The notes beneath the pieces are model-generated. The model had not been told where the DNA came from, did no database searches, and was given only the letters and a program-made list of their open reading frames with translations. 64,000 bases of DNA, from contig CATQHW010000003.1 in NCBI GenBank assembly GCA_958296075.1, positions 310,001 through 374,000 of the forward strand. The letters are read 5' to 3'. The position numbers and the translations under genes are program-made. Source of the DNA: an uncultured Spirochaetia bacterium. Lineage in GTDB: Bacteria > Spirochaetota > Spirochaetia > SZUA-6 > Bin103. Below, one piece after another: positions 1-9,370 of this stretch. Within the stretch, counting starts at the first letter, position 1. Each line of letters begins with the position of its first letter.

Positions 1-1652
1 AAGAAGTCGGCGGAGCCGAGGCTCTCCCGCAGGACGGGAATCGCCTCCGTAACGCCCTTCTGGCCCGCCAGCTCCGCGGCCAGATAGGCGGTGGTGAAGT
101 GATGGTCGCGCAGCTCGGTGATCAGCGCCGGGGCCAGATCCGCGCGGGTCTCCACCGTGCTGAGCGCGCTCAGCGCTTCGGCGCGTACGGCGAACCGGGG
201 TGAGGAGAGCTTGCGCATCAGATCGCGGGCGGTGACGCGAGAGCGCGAAGCTCCGAGTTCCTGGATGAGCTGCTGCTCCTCGAACGGACTGCGCACCCGC
301 TGCAGCCGATTGAGCAGACCGAGCGCGCGCAGTTCGCGGATGGAGAACAGCATCGACAGCAGGTCGCGCGCCCGGTAGGCGCCCAGCCGTTCCAGCCCGC
401 CCATGCCGAGGGCGATGACCGCGAACAGCACCGTCAGCACCGCGAAGAAGGCGCGGAACGAGCCGGTCTCGCCCAGCGCGCGTCCCAGCAGGTCGAGCAG
501 CGCGCCGCCGGCCAGCGAACCCAGCACGCCGCCCAGTCCGGTGGCCATGAGGTACAGGGCGCCCAGGTTGAGCCGCTCTTCCACCTTGCAGATCGATAGG
601 AAATAGACGGTGGAGGCGCTCTGCAGCCCGCTCGCTCCCATCATGAACAGAAAGAACACCGCCGCGCCGTACGCCCATGCCGCCGCGCCGGGCAGGGGCG
701 GCGCCACCACCAGCGGCAGCATCACCGCCCCCATGACGCCGGCCGACAGGACCAGCAGCGGCTGCGCGCCGATCCGGTCGGTCATCAGACCGCTGAGCAG
801 GGCCATGACGATGGCGCCGGCGGAGCCGACCACCGTCATCAGCATGATCGCGTCGTCTCCCATGCCGTAGACCTGCCGCAGGAACACGATGAAGAACGGC
901 GTGACCATGAACGAGCCGGCGAACACCGCCAGGATGAGGATCAGGAAGCGGCGCATGGTGGCGTCCCGCAGCGCCGCCGCGATGGCCGGCAGGAGCGGGG
1001 CGGCGCGCGGCTCGCGCGGCGGCTCCGGCAGACGGAACACGTAGACCGTGGACATGCCGCCGGCGACCATGCCCACGGCCACGATGATGGTGAACACCAC
1101 CAGCGGCGATTCCCGGTCCAGGATGAACCCCATCAGCAGGCCGGTCATCACGATCACGCCGTGGATGACGAGCTGCATCCGCGACATGAACAGGCCGCGA
1201 TCCTGCGGCGTGGTCAGGTGGCCGATGACCGGCTGCATGCCGGTCATGCCGATCCCGCGCGCCAGGTTGAAGCCCAGCACGCCGACGAACAACAGCGACA
1301 CCGCCACGCCGGTATGGCCGGTGCCGGCGAACAGTGACACCGCCAGCAGTGGCGCCGCCAGGACGTAGCGGACGATCCAGAACAGCCCCATCGACCGCAC
1401 GTTGCCCATGCGGTTCACGAACGCCCGGCCGATGATCGGCATGAACTGAGCCAGCGGGATGCAGGCGAGCAGCACGCCGATCATCGCGCTGCCCAGCCCC
1501 ACGCGGAGTCCGTAGAGGGTGATCACGTTGCCGGACAGACACTGGAACGAGCAGACGTTGAACAGATTGAAGAGGTGGAAGGTGCGCTGCGCGGCGGTCC
1601 GTTGGACCGGGCTGAGCTCGCGGCGCTGGTTCGGTGGGGCCGCGCTGCTCAC
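1..1652 (-). CDS. MFS-type transporter with C-terminal HEAT-like region (3' end outside window)
   Basis: Reading the minus strand gives an uninterrupted, strongly hydrophobic protein of at least 550 residues. About twelve membrane segments fill the first 420 residues, as in the major facilitator superfamily, with short loops such as HLTTPQDRGLFMSRMQ between them. After the last membrane segment comes a soluble, helical, arginine- and leucine-rich region of more than 100 residues with HEAT-repeat character (for example SSPRFAVRAEALSAL), which ordinary MFS carriers lack. The substrate cannot be told. A GTG at 1652 is the assumed start; an in-frame ATG at 1730 would add 26 residues but lies against the neighbouring transposon remnant. 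The stop codon lies before base 1, so the C-terminus is missing. Confidence 0.72.
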   Translation of the reverse strand, partial: MSSAAPPNQRRELSPVQRTAAQRTFHLFNLFNVCSFQCLSGNVITLYGLRVGLGSAMIGVLLACIPLAQFMPIIGRAFVNRMGNVRSMGLFWIVRYVLAAPLLAVSLFAGTGHTGVAVSLLFVGVLGFNLARGIGMTGMQPVIGHLTTPQDRGLFMSRMQLVIHGVIVMTGLLMGFILDRESPLVVFTIIVAVGMVAGGMSTVYVFRLPEPPREPRAAPLLPAIAAALRDATMRRFLILILAVFAGSFMVTPFFIVFLRQVYGMGDDAIMLMTVVGSAGAIVMALLSGLMTDRIGAQPLLVLSAGVMGAVMLPLVVAPPLPGAAAWAYGAAVFFLFMMGASGLQSASTVYFLSICKVEERLNLGALYLMATGLGGVLGSLAGGALLDLLGRALGETGSFRAFFAVLTVLFAVIALGMGGLERLGAYRARDLLSMLFSIRELRALGLLNRLQRVRSPFEEQQLIQELGASRSRVTARDLMRKLSSPRFAVRAEALSALSTVETRADLAPALITELRDHHFTTAYLAAELAGQKGVTEAIPVLRESLGSADF

Positions 1653-1749
1653 GACCGGCCGATGGTAGGCCCGCTCTGCCGGATCGTCAATCGGTCGATA
1701 GGGAGATTCGAGGCATAATGGCAGTGACATCTTCCCAGGAATGTTACCC

Positions 1750-2640
1750 ATGCCACGAGGTCGTCCGATCGCGCCACTCGAACTCACCGACGAGCAGCAG
1801 GCCGAGCTTACCAGCATCAGCGGTTCCCGCTCGCTGCCCAGCAGCGTGGTCCAGCGTGCCAAGATCATCCTCGCCTGTGCCGAGGGCATCTCCAACTGCG
1901 CGGTCGCCGCACGCATGCGCCTGAGCACCGCCACCGTCGGCAAATGGCGCACACGCTACCGCGAGCGAGGCTTGACGGGTCTGCACGATGAGCTACGGCC
2001 TGGGCGGCCACGGGCCTATGACGATGAGCGGGTGGCCGAAGTCATCAACGCCGCCCTGCAGACCAAGCCCGCTGAGCGCACGCAGTGGAGCGTGCGCTCC
2101 ATGGCCGAGCACTCCGGCGTCTCCAAGAGCACCGTACAGCGGTGGTTCACGATGTTCGGCGTGCAGCCGCACCGGCAGCGGTACTGCAAGCTGTCCAACG
2201 ACCCGTTCTTCATCGAGAAGGTACGCGATATCGTCGGGCTGTCCTCAACCCGCCGGAGCACGCGGTGGTGCTGTGCGTTGACGAGAAGAGCCAAGTGCAG
2301 GCGCTTGAGCGCTCGCAGCCAGTACTGCCGATGGGGCTCGGGTATATCGAAGGGGTCACCCACGACTACGTGCGGCACGGCACCACGACGTTGTTTGCTG
2401 CTCTGGAGGTGAGCAACGGCACGGTGCTCACCGATTGCAAGCATCGCCATCGTCATCAGGAGTACCTGTCGTTCCTGCGCAAGATCGACGCGAACGTGCC
2501 TGCGGCCTCGAGGTGCACCTGATCGTCGACAACTACGCCACGCACAAGCATGCGCGGGTGATGGGGTGGCTGGCGAAGCGGCTGCGGTATCACGTGAACT
2601 ACACGCCGACGTACGCGACGTGGCCGATCAGGCGATCAAG
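1750..2640 (+). pseudogene. IS630-family transposase remnant, frameshifted
   Basis: The first frame, from ATG 1750, encodes the helix-turn-helix part of an IS630-type transposase (RAKIILACAEGISNCAVA, then a second HTH with [19 protein letters not shown]). Near 2235 the homology moves to another frame, which holds the first catalytic aspartate in [16 protein letters not shown]. Near 2500 it shifts again to reach the second aspartate in [11 protein letters not shown]. The segment after HVNYTPTYA, where the catalytic glutamate normally sits in a WLNQVE-like motif, appears deleted. With two frameshifts and no DDE glutamate the enzyme must be dead. No terminal inverted repeats were identified, so the element's limits are approximate. 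Confidence 0.85.
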
Positions 2641-3110
2641 ACCGAAAGCTTTGTCCCCAATGCAACTTCTTCGAAGCGTTCCTCAAACATCTCGGGATTT
2701 CTCAGGTGCAGATCGTAAACTATGGTAATGTGAGCCAATTGAGCGATTTCTCTCGACGTTCGTGAAGTCGCAGGGTTTCGCCAGAGTCCGCCGCATCCGG
2801 ATCGCGCGCGATACTGAGAAGATGCGCTCGGTCGGCGTTCCATAGCGTTTGTTCGTCGCTCGGCAAAGCCAAACTTGTGATCCCGGATACGGTAGGGACC
2901 GTCGCATCTGGATGTCCGGCGGTAAGCGTGCTGGTGTTGCCTGATGACGGGCCCGGCATGCTGGAGACAGTGCTGGCCCGTTCGTTCGCGGGCACGAGAG
3001 AGGACGGCTGCATCGACCGCTTCTTCGAGTGCCTCTATCCAGACGGACTTGAAGATGCGGCGGCCAGAAAAAGCGCGGACGTGCGCATACCTCGCCACGA
3101 CCCAGGCTCC
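2640..3110 (+). pseudogene. Remnant of a DUF3226-type (Toprim-like) protein
   Basis: Joining three reading frames recovers a pattern like the DUF3226 family: FFEAFLKHLGISQVQIVNYG near 2664-2723, then FVKSQGFARVRRIRIARDTE after a frameshift near 2750, then VSVLVLPDDGPGMLETVL near 2922-2975 and DGCIDRFFECL, and a last shift to KARTCAYLATTQ near 3070. Each block is intact but the blocks lie in different frames with stops between, so this is a decayed gene. The start is missing, probably lost at the junction with the IS630-type remnant just upstream. DUF3226 proteins often accompany AAA ATPases of defence type; no such partner is visible beside it. The identification rests on remembered family sequence and has not been checked by search. 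Confidence 0.5.
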
Positions 3111-3111
3111 G

Positions 3112-4257
3112 TCATGGACCGGCGACGCCGGCGCCCTGGTTTGCGAGCCGTTCCAGCACCTGCCGGCAGCGCTCGGCGACGACGCGTTCCTGGCCGGGCT
3201 CGAGCATGTGCGGATTGATGACGACGCCCTCGCCGATGAAGTGCTGGGCCAGCACGATCCGCGGTTCTCCCGCCAGCAGCTCGTCGAAGAGCTGCCCGGT
3301 CGTGAACCCGGCGTCCGGCAGCGTCCGCAGCGCGAGCATCGGCACGGTATAGGTGTCTCCCTTCACCATCCGCTCCAGCGTTATCGGCGGGCGCGCGCTC
3401 GCCAACGCGCGCTCGACGTGGTCGACCTGCGCTTCCCAGCGGGCGCGGTCGGCGTCGTGGTCGCGGGCGAGGTAGAGCTCCAGCGCCTTCAGGAAGCCGA
3501 CGATCTCTTCGCGGCTCACCTTGGCCGGCCGGCCCACCGTGGCGAACGGATTGCCGTTGGCCGCGCACGCCTCGATCAGGTCCTTGCGGCCGACCACCAG
3601 TCCCGTCGACTGAGGTCCCATGATGCTCTTGCCGCCGCTGAAAATGGTCAGGTCCGCGCCGGCCTTCCAGAAGCGCGTCAGCGTCGACGGCGGCGGAGAC
3701 TCCGAAGCGGCGTCCACGATCAGCGGCACGCCGGCCGCTCGGGCGATGCTCACCAAGTCTTCGAGCGAGACCGAAGCCGGATCGCCGAGTCGGTGCGCCA
3801 TGCACAGGATCGCCGCCGTGTCGACGCCGACCGCCTCGCGCAGCGCCTGCGCGGGTGGTACGCCCCGATCTTCGATCTCCACGAAGGTGGTGCCGGCCAG
3901 TCGCATCGCCTGATCGTAGGCCAGACGGTGCAACCGCTGGACGACGACCTGCGACTTCATGCCGGTGGCGTCGGGGAGCTGCGCGATCCGCTGCGGATCG
4001 GTGCCGGCCATGCAGGCCGCCGCCGTCACCAGCAGCCCGGCGGCGGCGCTGGAGGTGACGTACGCCGCCTCCACCTCCAGCATGCCGGCGATGCGTTCGC
4101 CGACCTTCCGCTGCAGTTCCTCCAGCCGGCAGAACCGGCGGTTGGCCTCCTTCATCACCTCGAACACCTCCGGTGCCATCACCGATCCGCCGTAGTTGGT
4201 GACGGTGCCGGCGGCGTTGATGAGCGTGCGCACGCCCAGTTCTTCGTAGATACCCAT
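3112..4257 (-). CDS. SelA-like PLP-dependent enzyme
   Basis: This 381-residue protein belongs to the SelA / D-glucosaminate-6-phosphate ammonia-lyase branch of fold-type I PLP enzymes. It opens with GVRTLINAAGTVTNYGGS, typical of the branch. It has a conserved VTSSAAAGLLV stretch in the cofactor pocket, the aspartate motif PLIVDAASE, and the Schiff-base lysine in FSGGKSIMGPQSTG. Selenocysteine synthase proper is about 460 residues and longer at both ends, and no selB or selC is nearby, so a lyase or aminotransferase acting on an amino acid or amino sugar is more likely than SelA. ATG 4257 is the only sensible start. The gene is divergent from the SirB1-like gene, with about 95 bp between the starts. 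Confidence 0.8.
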   Translation of the reverse strand: MGIYEELGVRTLINAAGTVTNYGGSVMAPEVFEVMKEANRRFCRLEELQRKVGERIAGMLEVEAAYVTSSAAAGLLVTAAACMAGTDPQRIAQLPDATGMKSQVVVQRLHRLAYDQAMRLAGTTFVEIEDRGVPPAQALREAVGVDTAAILCMAHRLGDPASVSLEDLVSIARAAGVPLIVDAASESPPPSTLTRFWKAGADLTIFSGGKSIMGPQSTGLVVGRKDLIEACAANGNPFATVGRPAKVSREEIVGFLKALELYLARDHDADRARWEAQVDHVERALASARPPITLERMVKGDTYTVPMLALRTLPDAGFTTGQLFDELLAGEPRIVLAQHFIGEGVVINPHMLEPGQERVVAERCRQVLERLANQGAGVAGP

Positions 4258-4353
4258 GTCGTCAGGGGTGATAGCACATCGCGGCGGCCGAACGAACCCG
4301 GCGGCGGCCGGCGCGCCGTTGCTTGCGCGGCGGCGGCGCTTTACCATCGCCGG

Positions 4354-5172
4354 GTGGACCGCGCGCAACTCCGCTTCATGATCGCGCTTCTGGACGACGA
4401 TACGCCGGCGGTCCGGCAGCGGGTCATGGAAGGGCTCGCTGCCTTCGGCGACGAGCTGGACGCGGAGATCGAACGGCAGGCGATCGAGTTGGATGACGAG
4501 CGCCGCGATCTGCTGCAGGAGGTGTACGCCGTGCAGCGGCGCGCACGCCTGCGGGAGCGCTGGCAGGAGTGCCTGGCCGTCCCGCACGAAAAGGTCAAGC
4601 TGGAGACCGCACTCGGTCTGGTCGCCGAATATGAGTCGGGCGCCGGCGCCAGCGCCAAGCTGACCCGCCTCCTGGACGGGCTGGCCCAAGACTACCGCAG
4701 CGCGCACGGCGGCGCCGACGTGTTCACCCTGGCCCACTACCTGTTCCGCACCAGAGGGCTGTCCGGCTGCGGCAAGAACGACTACTACACGCCGGCGGCG
4801 AGCAACCTGGTGTCGGTGATCGACCGCGGCCGCGGCTTGCCGATCAGTCTGGCGTGCGTCTACCTGCTGGTCGGCGCCCGGCTCGGCCTCGACATCGAGG
4901 GCTGCAACGTGCCCAACCACTTCCTGGCGCGGGCGGTCTCCGGCGACCGTCTCATCCTGGTCGATTGCTTCAACGGCGGAGCGACCCTCGACGTGGCGCA
5001 GCTCATCCCCAAGGGATACGACGCCGGCGCGCAGCTCGCCCGCATCCGCCGCGGCGCGTCGGCCGCCACGATCATGGTGCGCGTGGCGGCGAACTTGGCG
5101 GCGGCTCACGCGCGCGCCGGCAATGAGTCCGACGCGCGCTTCTTCGCCGAGTTGCGCGACCAGACCGCCTGA
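4354..5172 (+). CDS. SirB1/transglutaminase-like family protein
   Basis: The protein is about 272 residues from GTG 4354 (an in-frame ATG at 4378 is possible). The central region matches the SirB1 N-terminal transglutaminase-like domain: LAHYLFRTRGLSGCGKNDYY, then GLPISLACVYLLVGARLGL and GCNVPNHFLAR. In this family the usual short loop FxGN is followed by the GLPISLS motif, as here. The first 90 residues are helical and HEAT-like (IEEA-type acidic repeats such as MEGLAAFGDELDAEIERQ). The family has no firmly established activity; members occur beside RNA or cell-wall genes. Its end overlaps the possible start of the RecD2 gene, so the two are probably co-transcribed. Confidence 0.78.
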   Translation: MDRAQLRFMIALLDDDTPAVRQRVMEGLAAFGDELDAEIERQAIELDDERRDLLQEVYAVQRRARLRERWQECLAVPHEKVKLETALGLVAEYESGAGASAKLTRLLDGLAQDYRSAHGGADVFTLAHYLFRTRGLSGCGKNDYYTPAASNLVSVIDRGRGLPISLACVYLLVGARLGLDIEGCNVPNHFLARAVSGDRLILVDCFNGGATLDVAQLIPKGYDAGAQLARIRRGASAATIMVRVAANLAAAHARAGNESDARFFAELRDQTA

Positions 5173-7444
5173 GCCGCCGCGTCGACTCCCGCGCTTGACC
5201 GGCAGCGAGTCCGCCGCACCCGCCGGGGACGGGGCAGCCGCGTCCGGCGGCGATGAAGGCTCACTGCGCGGCACGGTCCACTCGATCGTCTACGTCACTG
5301 AGGACGGATCGTTCGCGGTCGTGCGCCTCCAGTCGGAGACCGATCCCGATTCCCGGCCGGTCGCGGTCGGCCCGCTGGCCGGCGTCCGCCCGGGCGAGCT
5401 GCTCCACCTGCAGGGCGCGTGGACCCATCATCGCCGGCACGGATCGCAGTTCAAGGTCGCCTCGTTCCATTCGGTCGCTCCCAGCACGGCAGCCGGCATC
5501 GAGCGCTTCCTGGCCTCGCGGCTGGTCAAGGGGGTCGGCCCCGAGCTGGCCAAGCGGATCGTGGCGCGCTTCGGCGCCGGCGCGCTGGAGGTGCTCGACC
5601 GCCACGGCGAGCGGCTGACCGAGGTGGCCGGCATCGGCCCCGACCGCCGCGACCGCATCCTGGCCTCGTGGGCGGACCACCGCCGGCTACGCGACACGAT
5701 GATCTTCCTGCAGGGCCACGGCATCTCCCCTGCGTACGCGCTCCGCATCCACCGGCGTTACGGGTCGGCGGCGCGCCGCGCGGTCACCGAGAACCCGTAC
5801 CGCCTGGCCGAGGAGGTAGCCGGCATCGGCTTTCTAATCGCCGACCGGATCGCCGCCTCGCTCGGCGTCGATCCGGACTCGCCGGAACGGGCCGCCGCCG
5901 GGGTGCTGCACGTGCTCGGCGCCGGCGCGGGACGCGGCCACACGCAGATGCCGGTGGACGCGGTCGTGGAGGCAAGCGCCGAGCTGCTGTCGGCCGGCGC
6001 CCCGGCGATCGACGACGCCATCCGGTCGCTGTGCCGCCGCGGGGCGGTCCTGACCTGCGGCGCCGGCGGCCGGTCGATCGCCCTTCCCGACCTGCGGCGC
6101 GCCGAGCAGCGCGCCGCGGCGCGGCTGCGGGCGCTGGCCGGCCAGCCAGCGCCCGCGCTGAGCACCGGCGTGCCGCGGCTGCTCGCCGCCTTCGAGCGAT
6201 CGAGCGGCGTGGCGTTGTCGCCGGAGCAGCGCCGCGCCGCCTCGGCGGCGGCGCAGGCGGCGGTGCTGGTGGTGACCGGCGGCCCCGGCACCGGCAAGAC
6301 CACGCTGATCCGCGCCGTGCTCAGCCTCTACGACGCGGCCGACCTGCGCGTGCAGCTCGCGGCGCCGACCGGGCGCGCCGCCAAGCGGATCGAGGAGCAG
6401 GCCGGCCAGCCGGCGTCGACCATCCACCGGTTGCTGGAGTACAGCCCGCGCGAAGGCCGCTTTCTGCGCGATGCGGAGAATCCGCTCGACTGCGACGGGC
6501 TGATCCTCGACGAGCTGTCGATGGTAGACATCTCGCTGCTCGACGCCGTCCTGGCGGCGGCGCCGCACGACTGCCGGCTGCTGCTGGTCGGCGACAGCGA
6601 CCAGCTCCCATCGGTGGGACCGGGCGACGTGCTGGCCGACCTGATCGCTTCCGGAGCCTGTCCGGTCGCCCGCCTCACCACCGTGTTCCGTCAGGGAGAC
6701 CGCAGCGCCATCGTCATGGCCGCGCACGCCGTCAACCATGGCCGGGTGCCGCGGCGCAGCGACGGCGAGGCCGGCGACTACTTCTTCGTCAACCGGGACG
6801 ATCGCGTCGCGGCGTGCAACACGATCGTGCATCTGGTCACCGAACGCATGCCGGCCCGCTTCGGGCTCGACCCGCGTACCGACATCCAGGTGCTCACCCC
6901 CATGAACCGCGGCGACCTGGGCACCGCCGCCCTCAACCGCCGCCTCCAGGAAGCGCTCAACCCGGCCGGCGCCGCCATCGAAGGCGCCGCCGACATCCGC
7001 GTCGGCGACCGCGTCATGCAGACCCGCAACGATTACCAGTTGGAGGTATTCAACGGCGACATCGGCTTGGTGCGCGATCTGGACGCAGAGGACCAGCGCG
7101 CGCTGGTCGACTTCTCCGCCGGTCCGGTCTGGTACGAGGCGGCCGAGCTCGACTCGCTGGCGCTGGCCTACGCGATCACCATTCACAAGTCGCAGGGGAG
7201 CGAGTTCCCCGCGGCCGTGATCTCGATCGCGACCGAGCACTACCCGATGCTGCAGCGCAACCTGCTCTATACCGCGCTGACGCGAGCGCGCCGCCTGGCC
7301 GTGGTGGTGGGCAGCGGCAGGGCCGCGCGCATCGCGGTCGCCAACGCGCAGGCGCGCGAGCGCCACACCGGACTGGTGGAACTGCTGGCGGGCGCCCCGA
7401 GCCATGCCGATCCGTCTCCGGCCGCTCGGCGCGCGGCCCGATGA
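5123..7444 (+). CDS. recD2: ATP-dependent RecD2-like DNA helicase
   Basis: The 773-residue protein has the RecD2 layout. An N-terminal OB-like domain (SLRGTVHSIVYVTEDGSFAV) is followed by tandem helix-hairpin-helix motifs (LVKGVGPELAKRIVARFG and VAGIGPDRRDRI, about residues 130-180). Then comes an SF1 helicase core with Walker A GGPGTGKTTL near residue 387, Walker B LILDELSMVD near 460, and the late motif ITIHKSQGSEF near 688. RecD2 unwinds DNA 5'-3' outside a RecBCD complex, and no recB or recC is seen in the window. ATG 5123 overlaps the upstream gene by 50 bp; a TTG at 5195 would remove about 24 poorly conserved residues and also fits. The stop overlaps the next start as ATGA. Confidence 0.93.
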   Translation: MSPTRASSPSCATRPPEPPRRLPRLTGSESAAPAGDGAAASGGDEGSLRGTVHSIVYVTEDGSFAVVRLQSETDPDSRPVAVGPLAGVRPGELLHLQGAWTHHRRHGSQFKVASFHSVAPSTAAGIERFLASRLVKGVGPELAKRIVARFGAGALEVLDRHGERLTEVAGIGPDRRDRILASWADHRRLRDTMIFLQGHGISPAYALRIHRRYGSAARRAVTENPYRLAEEVAGIGFLIADRIAASLGVDPDSPERAAAGVLHVLGAGAGRGHTQMPVDAVVEASAELLSAGAPAIDDAIRSLCRRGAVLTCGAGGRSIALPDLRRAEQRAAARLRALAGQPAPALSTGVPRLLAAFERSSGVALSPEQRRAASAAAQAAVLVVTGGPGTGKTTLIRAVLSLYDAADLRVQLAAPTGRAAKRIEEQAGQPASTIHRLLEYSPREGRFLRDAENPLDCDGLILDELSMVDISLLDAVLAAAPHDCRLLLVGDSDQLPSVGPGDVLADLIASGACPVARLTTVFRQGDRSAIVMAAHAVNHGRVPRRSDGEAGDYFFVNRDDRVAACNTIVHLVTERMPARFGLDPRTDIQVLTPMNRGDLGTAALNRRLQEALNPAGAAIEGAADIRVGDRVMQTRNDYQLEVFNGDIGLVRDLDAEDQRALVDFSAGPVWYEAAELDSLALAYAITIHKSQGSEFPAAVISIATEHYPMLQRNLLYTALTRARRLAVVVGSGRAARIAVANAQARERHTGLVELLAGAPSHADPSPAARRAAR

Positions 7445-8373
7445 GCCTGCCGATCGGCAGCCGCATCGGTCTGGGGACCTGGGCGATCGGCGGTCCCGGC
7501 TGGCGCGGCGGCTGGGGCGCGCAGGCGGACGCCGACTCCCTGGCCGCCATCCACGCCGCCCTGGACTGCGGCGTCGATTGGATCGACACCGCCCCGCTCT
7601 ACGGCCGCGGCCACGCCGAGACGCTGATCGGCCGCGCGCTGGCAGAGCGGCCCGGCGCCGGCCGCGGCGTGCGCGTCGCCACCAAGTGCGGCTGGCCGTG
7701 GGCCGGCCGGCGCGCCCGCCCCTTCGCGCGGCTCACCGCGGCCAGCGTCCGCGGCGAGCTGCACGCCAGCCTGCGGCGCCTGCGGGCCGAACGCATCGAT
7801 CTCTATCAGATCCACCATCCGCGGCCGCCGGAGCAGCTCGCCGAGGGTTGGGGGGAGCTGGCCCGTCTGCGGGAGCGCGGCCTGATCGGCGCCTGCGGCC
7901 TGTGCAACGCCACCGCGGCCGACATCGACCGCCTGCGCGTCATCGCTCCGGTGGCGACGCTGCAGGTGCCGTACAGCCTGCTGCGGCGCGAGGCGGAAGC
8001 GGAGCTGCTGCCCTACTGCCGCCGCCGCGGCATCGCCGTGCTGGCCACCAGCCCCCTGCACAGCGGCATGCTGGCGACCGGCTTCGACCGCGCGCGGGCG
8101 GCGCGGCTGCCCGGCGACGACTGGCGACGCGAGCACCGCGACTTCCGCGACCCGCGGCTCGGCGCCCATCTGCAGGTCATCGAGCGCCTGCGCTCGGCGG
8201 CCGGCGGCCGGCCGCTCGCGCGGCTGGCGTTGGGGTGGTTGCTGGCGCAGCCGGGAGTCCACGCGGCCATCCTCGGCGCGCGCCGACCGCAGCAGGTGGT
8301 CGAGGCTCTCACGCCGTGGCCGGAGCTCGGTGCACGCGAGGTCGCCGGGCTCAGCGCGGCGAGCCGGCGGTAG
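7441..8373 (+). CDS. Aldo/keto reductase
   Basis: A 310-residue TIM-barrel oxidoreductase. The active-site aspartate and tyrosine lie in GVDWIDTAPLYGRGHAE, the lysine in RVATKCGW and the histidine in LYQIHHPRP, the expected AKR tetrad. The NADPH-binding end is represented by ALGWLLAQPGVHAAILGAR. It is close to the plant-auxin-induced / YdhF-like branch that reduces small aldehydes or ketones; the true substrate is unknown. Its ATG overlaps the RecD2 stop (ATGA), so it is translationally coupled to the helicase. Its last 23 bp overlap the end of the convergent YpdA-like gene. Confidence 0.88.
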   Translation: MSLPIGSRIGLGTWAIGGPGWRGGWGAQADADSLAAIHAALDCGVDWIDTAPLYGRGHAETLIGRALAERPGAGRGVRVATKCGWPWAGRRARPFARLTAASVRGELHASLRRLRAERIDLYQIHHPRPPEQLAEGWGELARLRERGLIGACGLCNATAADIDRLRVIAPVATLQVPYSLLRREAEAELLPYCRRRGIAVLATSPLHSGMLATGFDRARAARLPGDDWRREHRDFRDPRLGAHLQVIERLRSAAGGRPLARLALGWLLAQPGVHAAILGARRPQQVVEALTPWPELGAREVAGLSAASRR

Positions 8374-9370
8374 CGGCGCCGGCGGTGAGGGCGGCCACGA
8401 TCTTCTCGCCGTGAAAGCGCGCGGTTTCGATGAAGATACTGCCGGCCCGGTCGCCGGCGCACACCGAGCCGCAGACGAACACCCCGGGCACATCGGTCTG
8501 AAAGGTGTCCGCATCGTAGCGCGGCGTCCGGTCGGCGCCGTCCAAGGTGACCCCGACGCCCTCCAACAGGCTCAGGTCAGGGCGATAGCCGATCTGAACG
8601 ATCACCGCGTCGTTGCAGACCACCTGCGACCGCTCCCCCCGCTGCACGGTGATCGACGCTTCGTCGATGCGCTGCACGGTCGCAGACGGCAGCCACGCGA
8701 TCTCGCCGCGCTCGATGCGGTTCTCCAGCTCCGGCTGCACCCAGTACTTGGTCTGCATCCGCTTGCCGCGGTGGATCAGGGTCACGCGGGCGCCGGCGCG
8801 CTGCAGCTCCAATGCCGTCTCCGCCGCCGCGCTGCGGCCGCCGATGACGGCCGCGTCGCGATCGTAGTAGGGGTGACCCTCATCGAACCGATGCACCACC
8901 TTCGGCAGCTCCTCGCCCGGCACCTGCAGGCGCCGCGGCCAGTCGAAGAACCCGGTGGCGACCACCACCGCGCGCGCGGCCAGCCGGTCGGTTTGCGAAC
9001 CGCGCACGGTGGTGACCACGAACCGGCCGTCGCCCTCCGCGCCGGATCGCTTGAGCCCGACCACCCGTTCGTTCTGCCGCACGCGCACGGCGAAGCGCGC
9101 CGCAACCCGGCGGTAGTACTCGACCGTCTCGGCGCGCGACGGCTTGCGCGCCATCGTCGTGAACGGCACCCGCGCCAGCTCCAGGCGCTCGGGAGACGAG
9201 AAGAACACCATGTTGCGCGGGAAGCGGAAGATCGAGTTGACCAGACAGCCCTTCTCCAGCACCACGCAGTCCAGGCCGGCCGCTTCGGCCTCGATCGCGC
9301 AGGCCAGACCGGCCGGCCCGGCGCCGATGATGATGAGATCGTGCCTGATGGGATCGTGCCTGCCTGACAT
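8351..9370 (-). CDS. YpdA-like FAD-dependent disulfide reductase
   Basis: This 339-residue flavoprotein has an N-terminal FAD dinucleotide fold (LIIIGAGPAGLACAIEAE, residues 12-30) and a second NAD(P)H-binding fold in the middle (AAVIGGRSAAAETALELQ). It ends with the FAD motif PGVFVCGSVCAGD. There is no CxxC active site after the FAD domain, which separates it from thioredoxin reductase and fits the YpdA/Bdr branch. The sequence CLVNSIFRFP following the first fold is typical of that branch. In Firmicutes YpdA reduces bacillithiol disulfide; whether this organism makes bacillithiol is not visible here. Its start is divergent from and overlaps the MutY-like gene's start by about 20 bp. Confidence 0.82.
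   Translation of the reverse strand: MSGRHDPIRHDLIIIGAGPAGLACAIEAEAAGLDCVVLEKGCLVNSIFRFPRNMVFFSSPERLELARVPFTTMARKPSRAETVEYYRRVAARFAVRVRQNERVVGLKRSGAEGDGRFVVTTVRGSQTDRLAARAVVVATGFFDWPRRLQVPGEELPKVVHRFDEGHPYYDRDAAVIGGRSAAAETALELQRAGARVTLIHRGKRMQTKYWVQPELENRIERGEIAWLPSATVQRIDEASITVQRGERSQVVCNDAVIVQIGYRPDLSLLEGVGVTLDGADRTPRYDADTFQTDVPGVFVCGSVCAGDRAGSIFIETARFHGEKIVAALTAGAATAGSPR

Noticed and set aside
3112..5274. A 720-residue minus-strand open frame running past the SelA-like gene start
   Set aside because: Only residues after ATG 4257 match the PLP family; the upstream part lies antisense to the SirB1-like gene and RecD2.
5419..8373. A 984-residue open frame on the plus strand overlapping RecD2
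   Set aside because: Its first two-thirds is an Arg/Ala-rich shadow of the recD2 frame; only the last part is the aldo/keto reductase.
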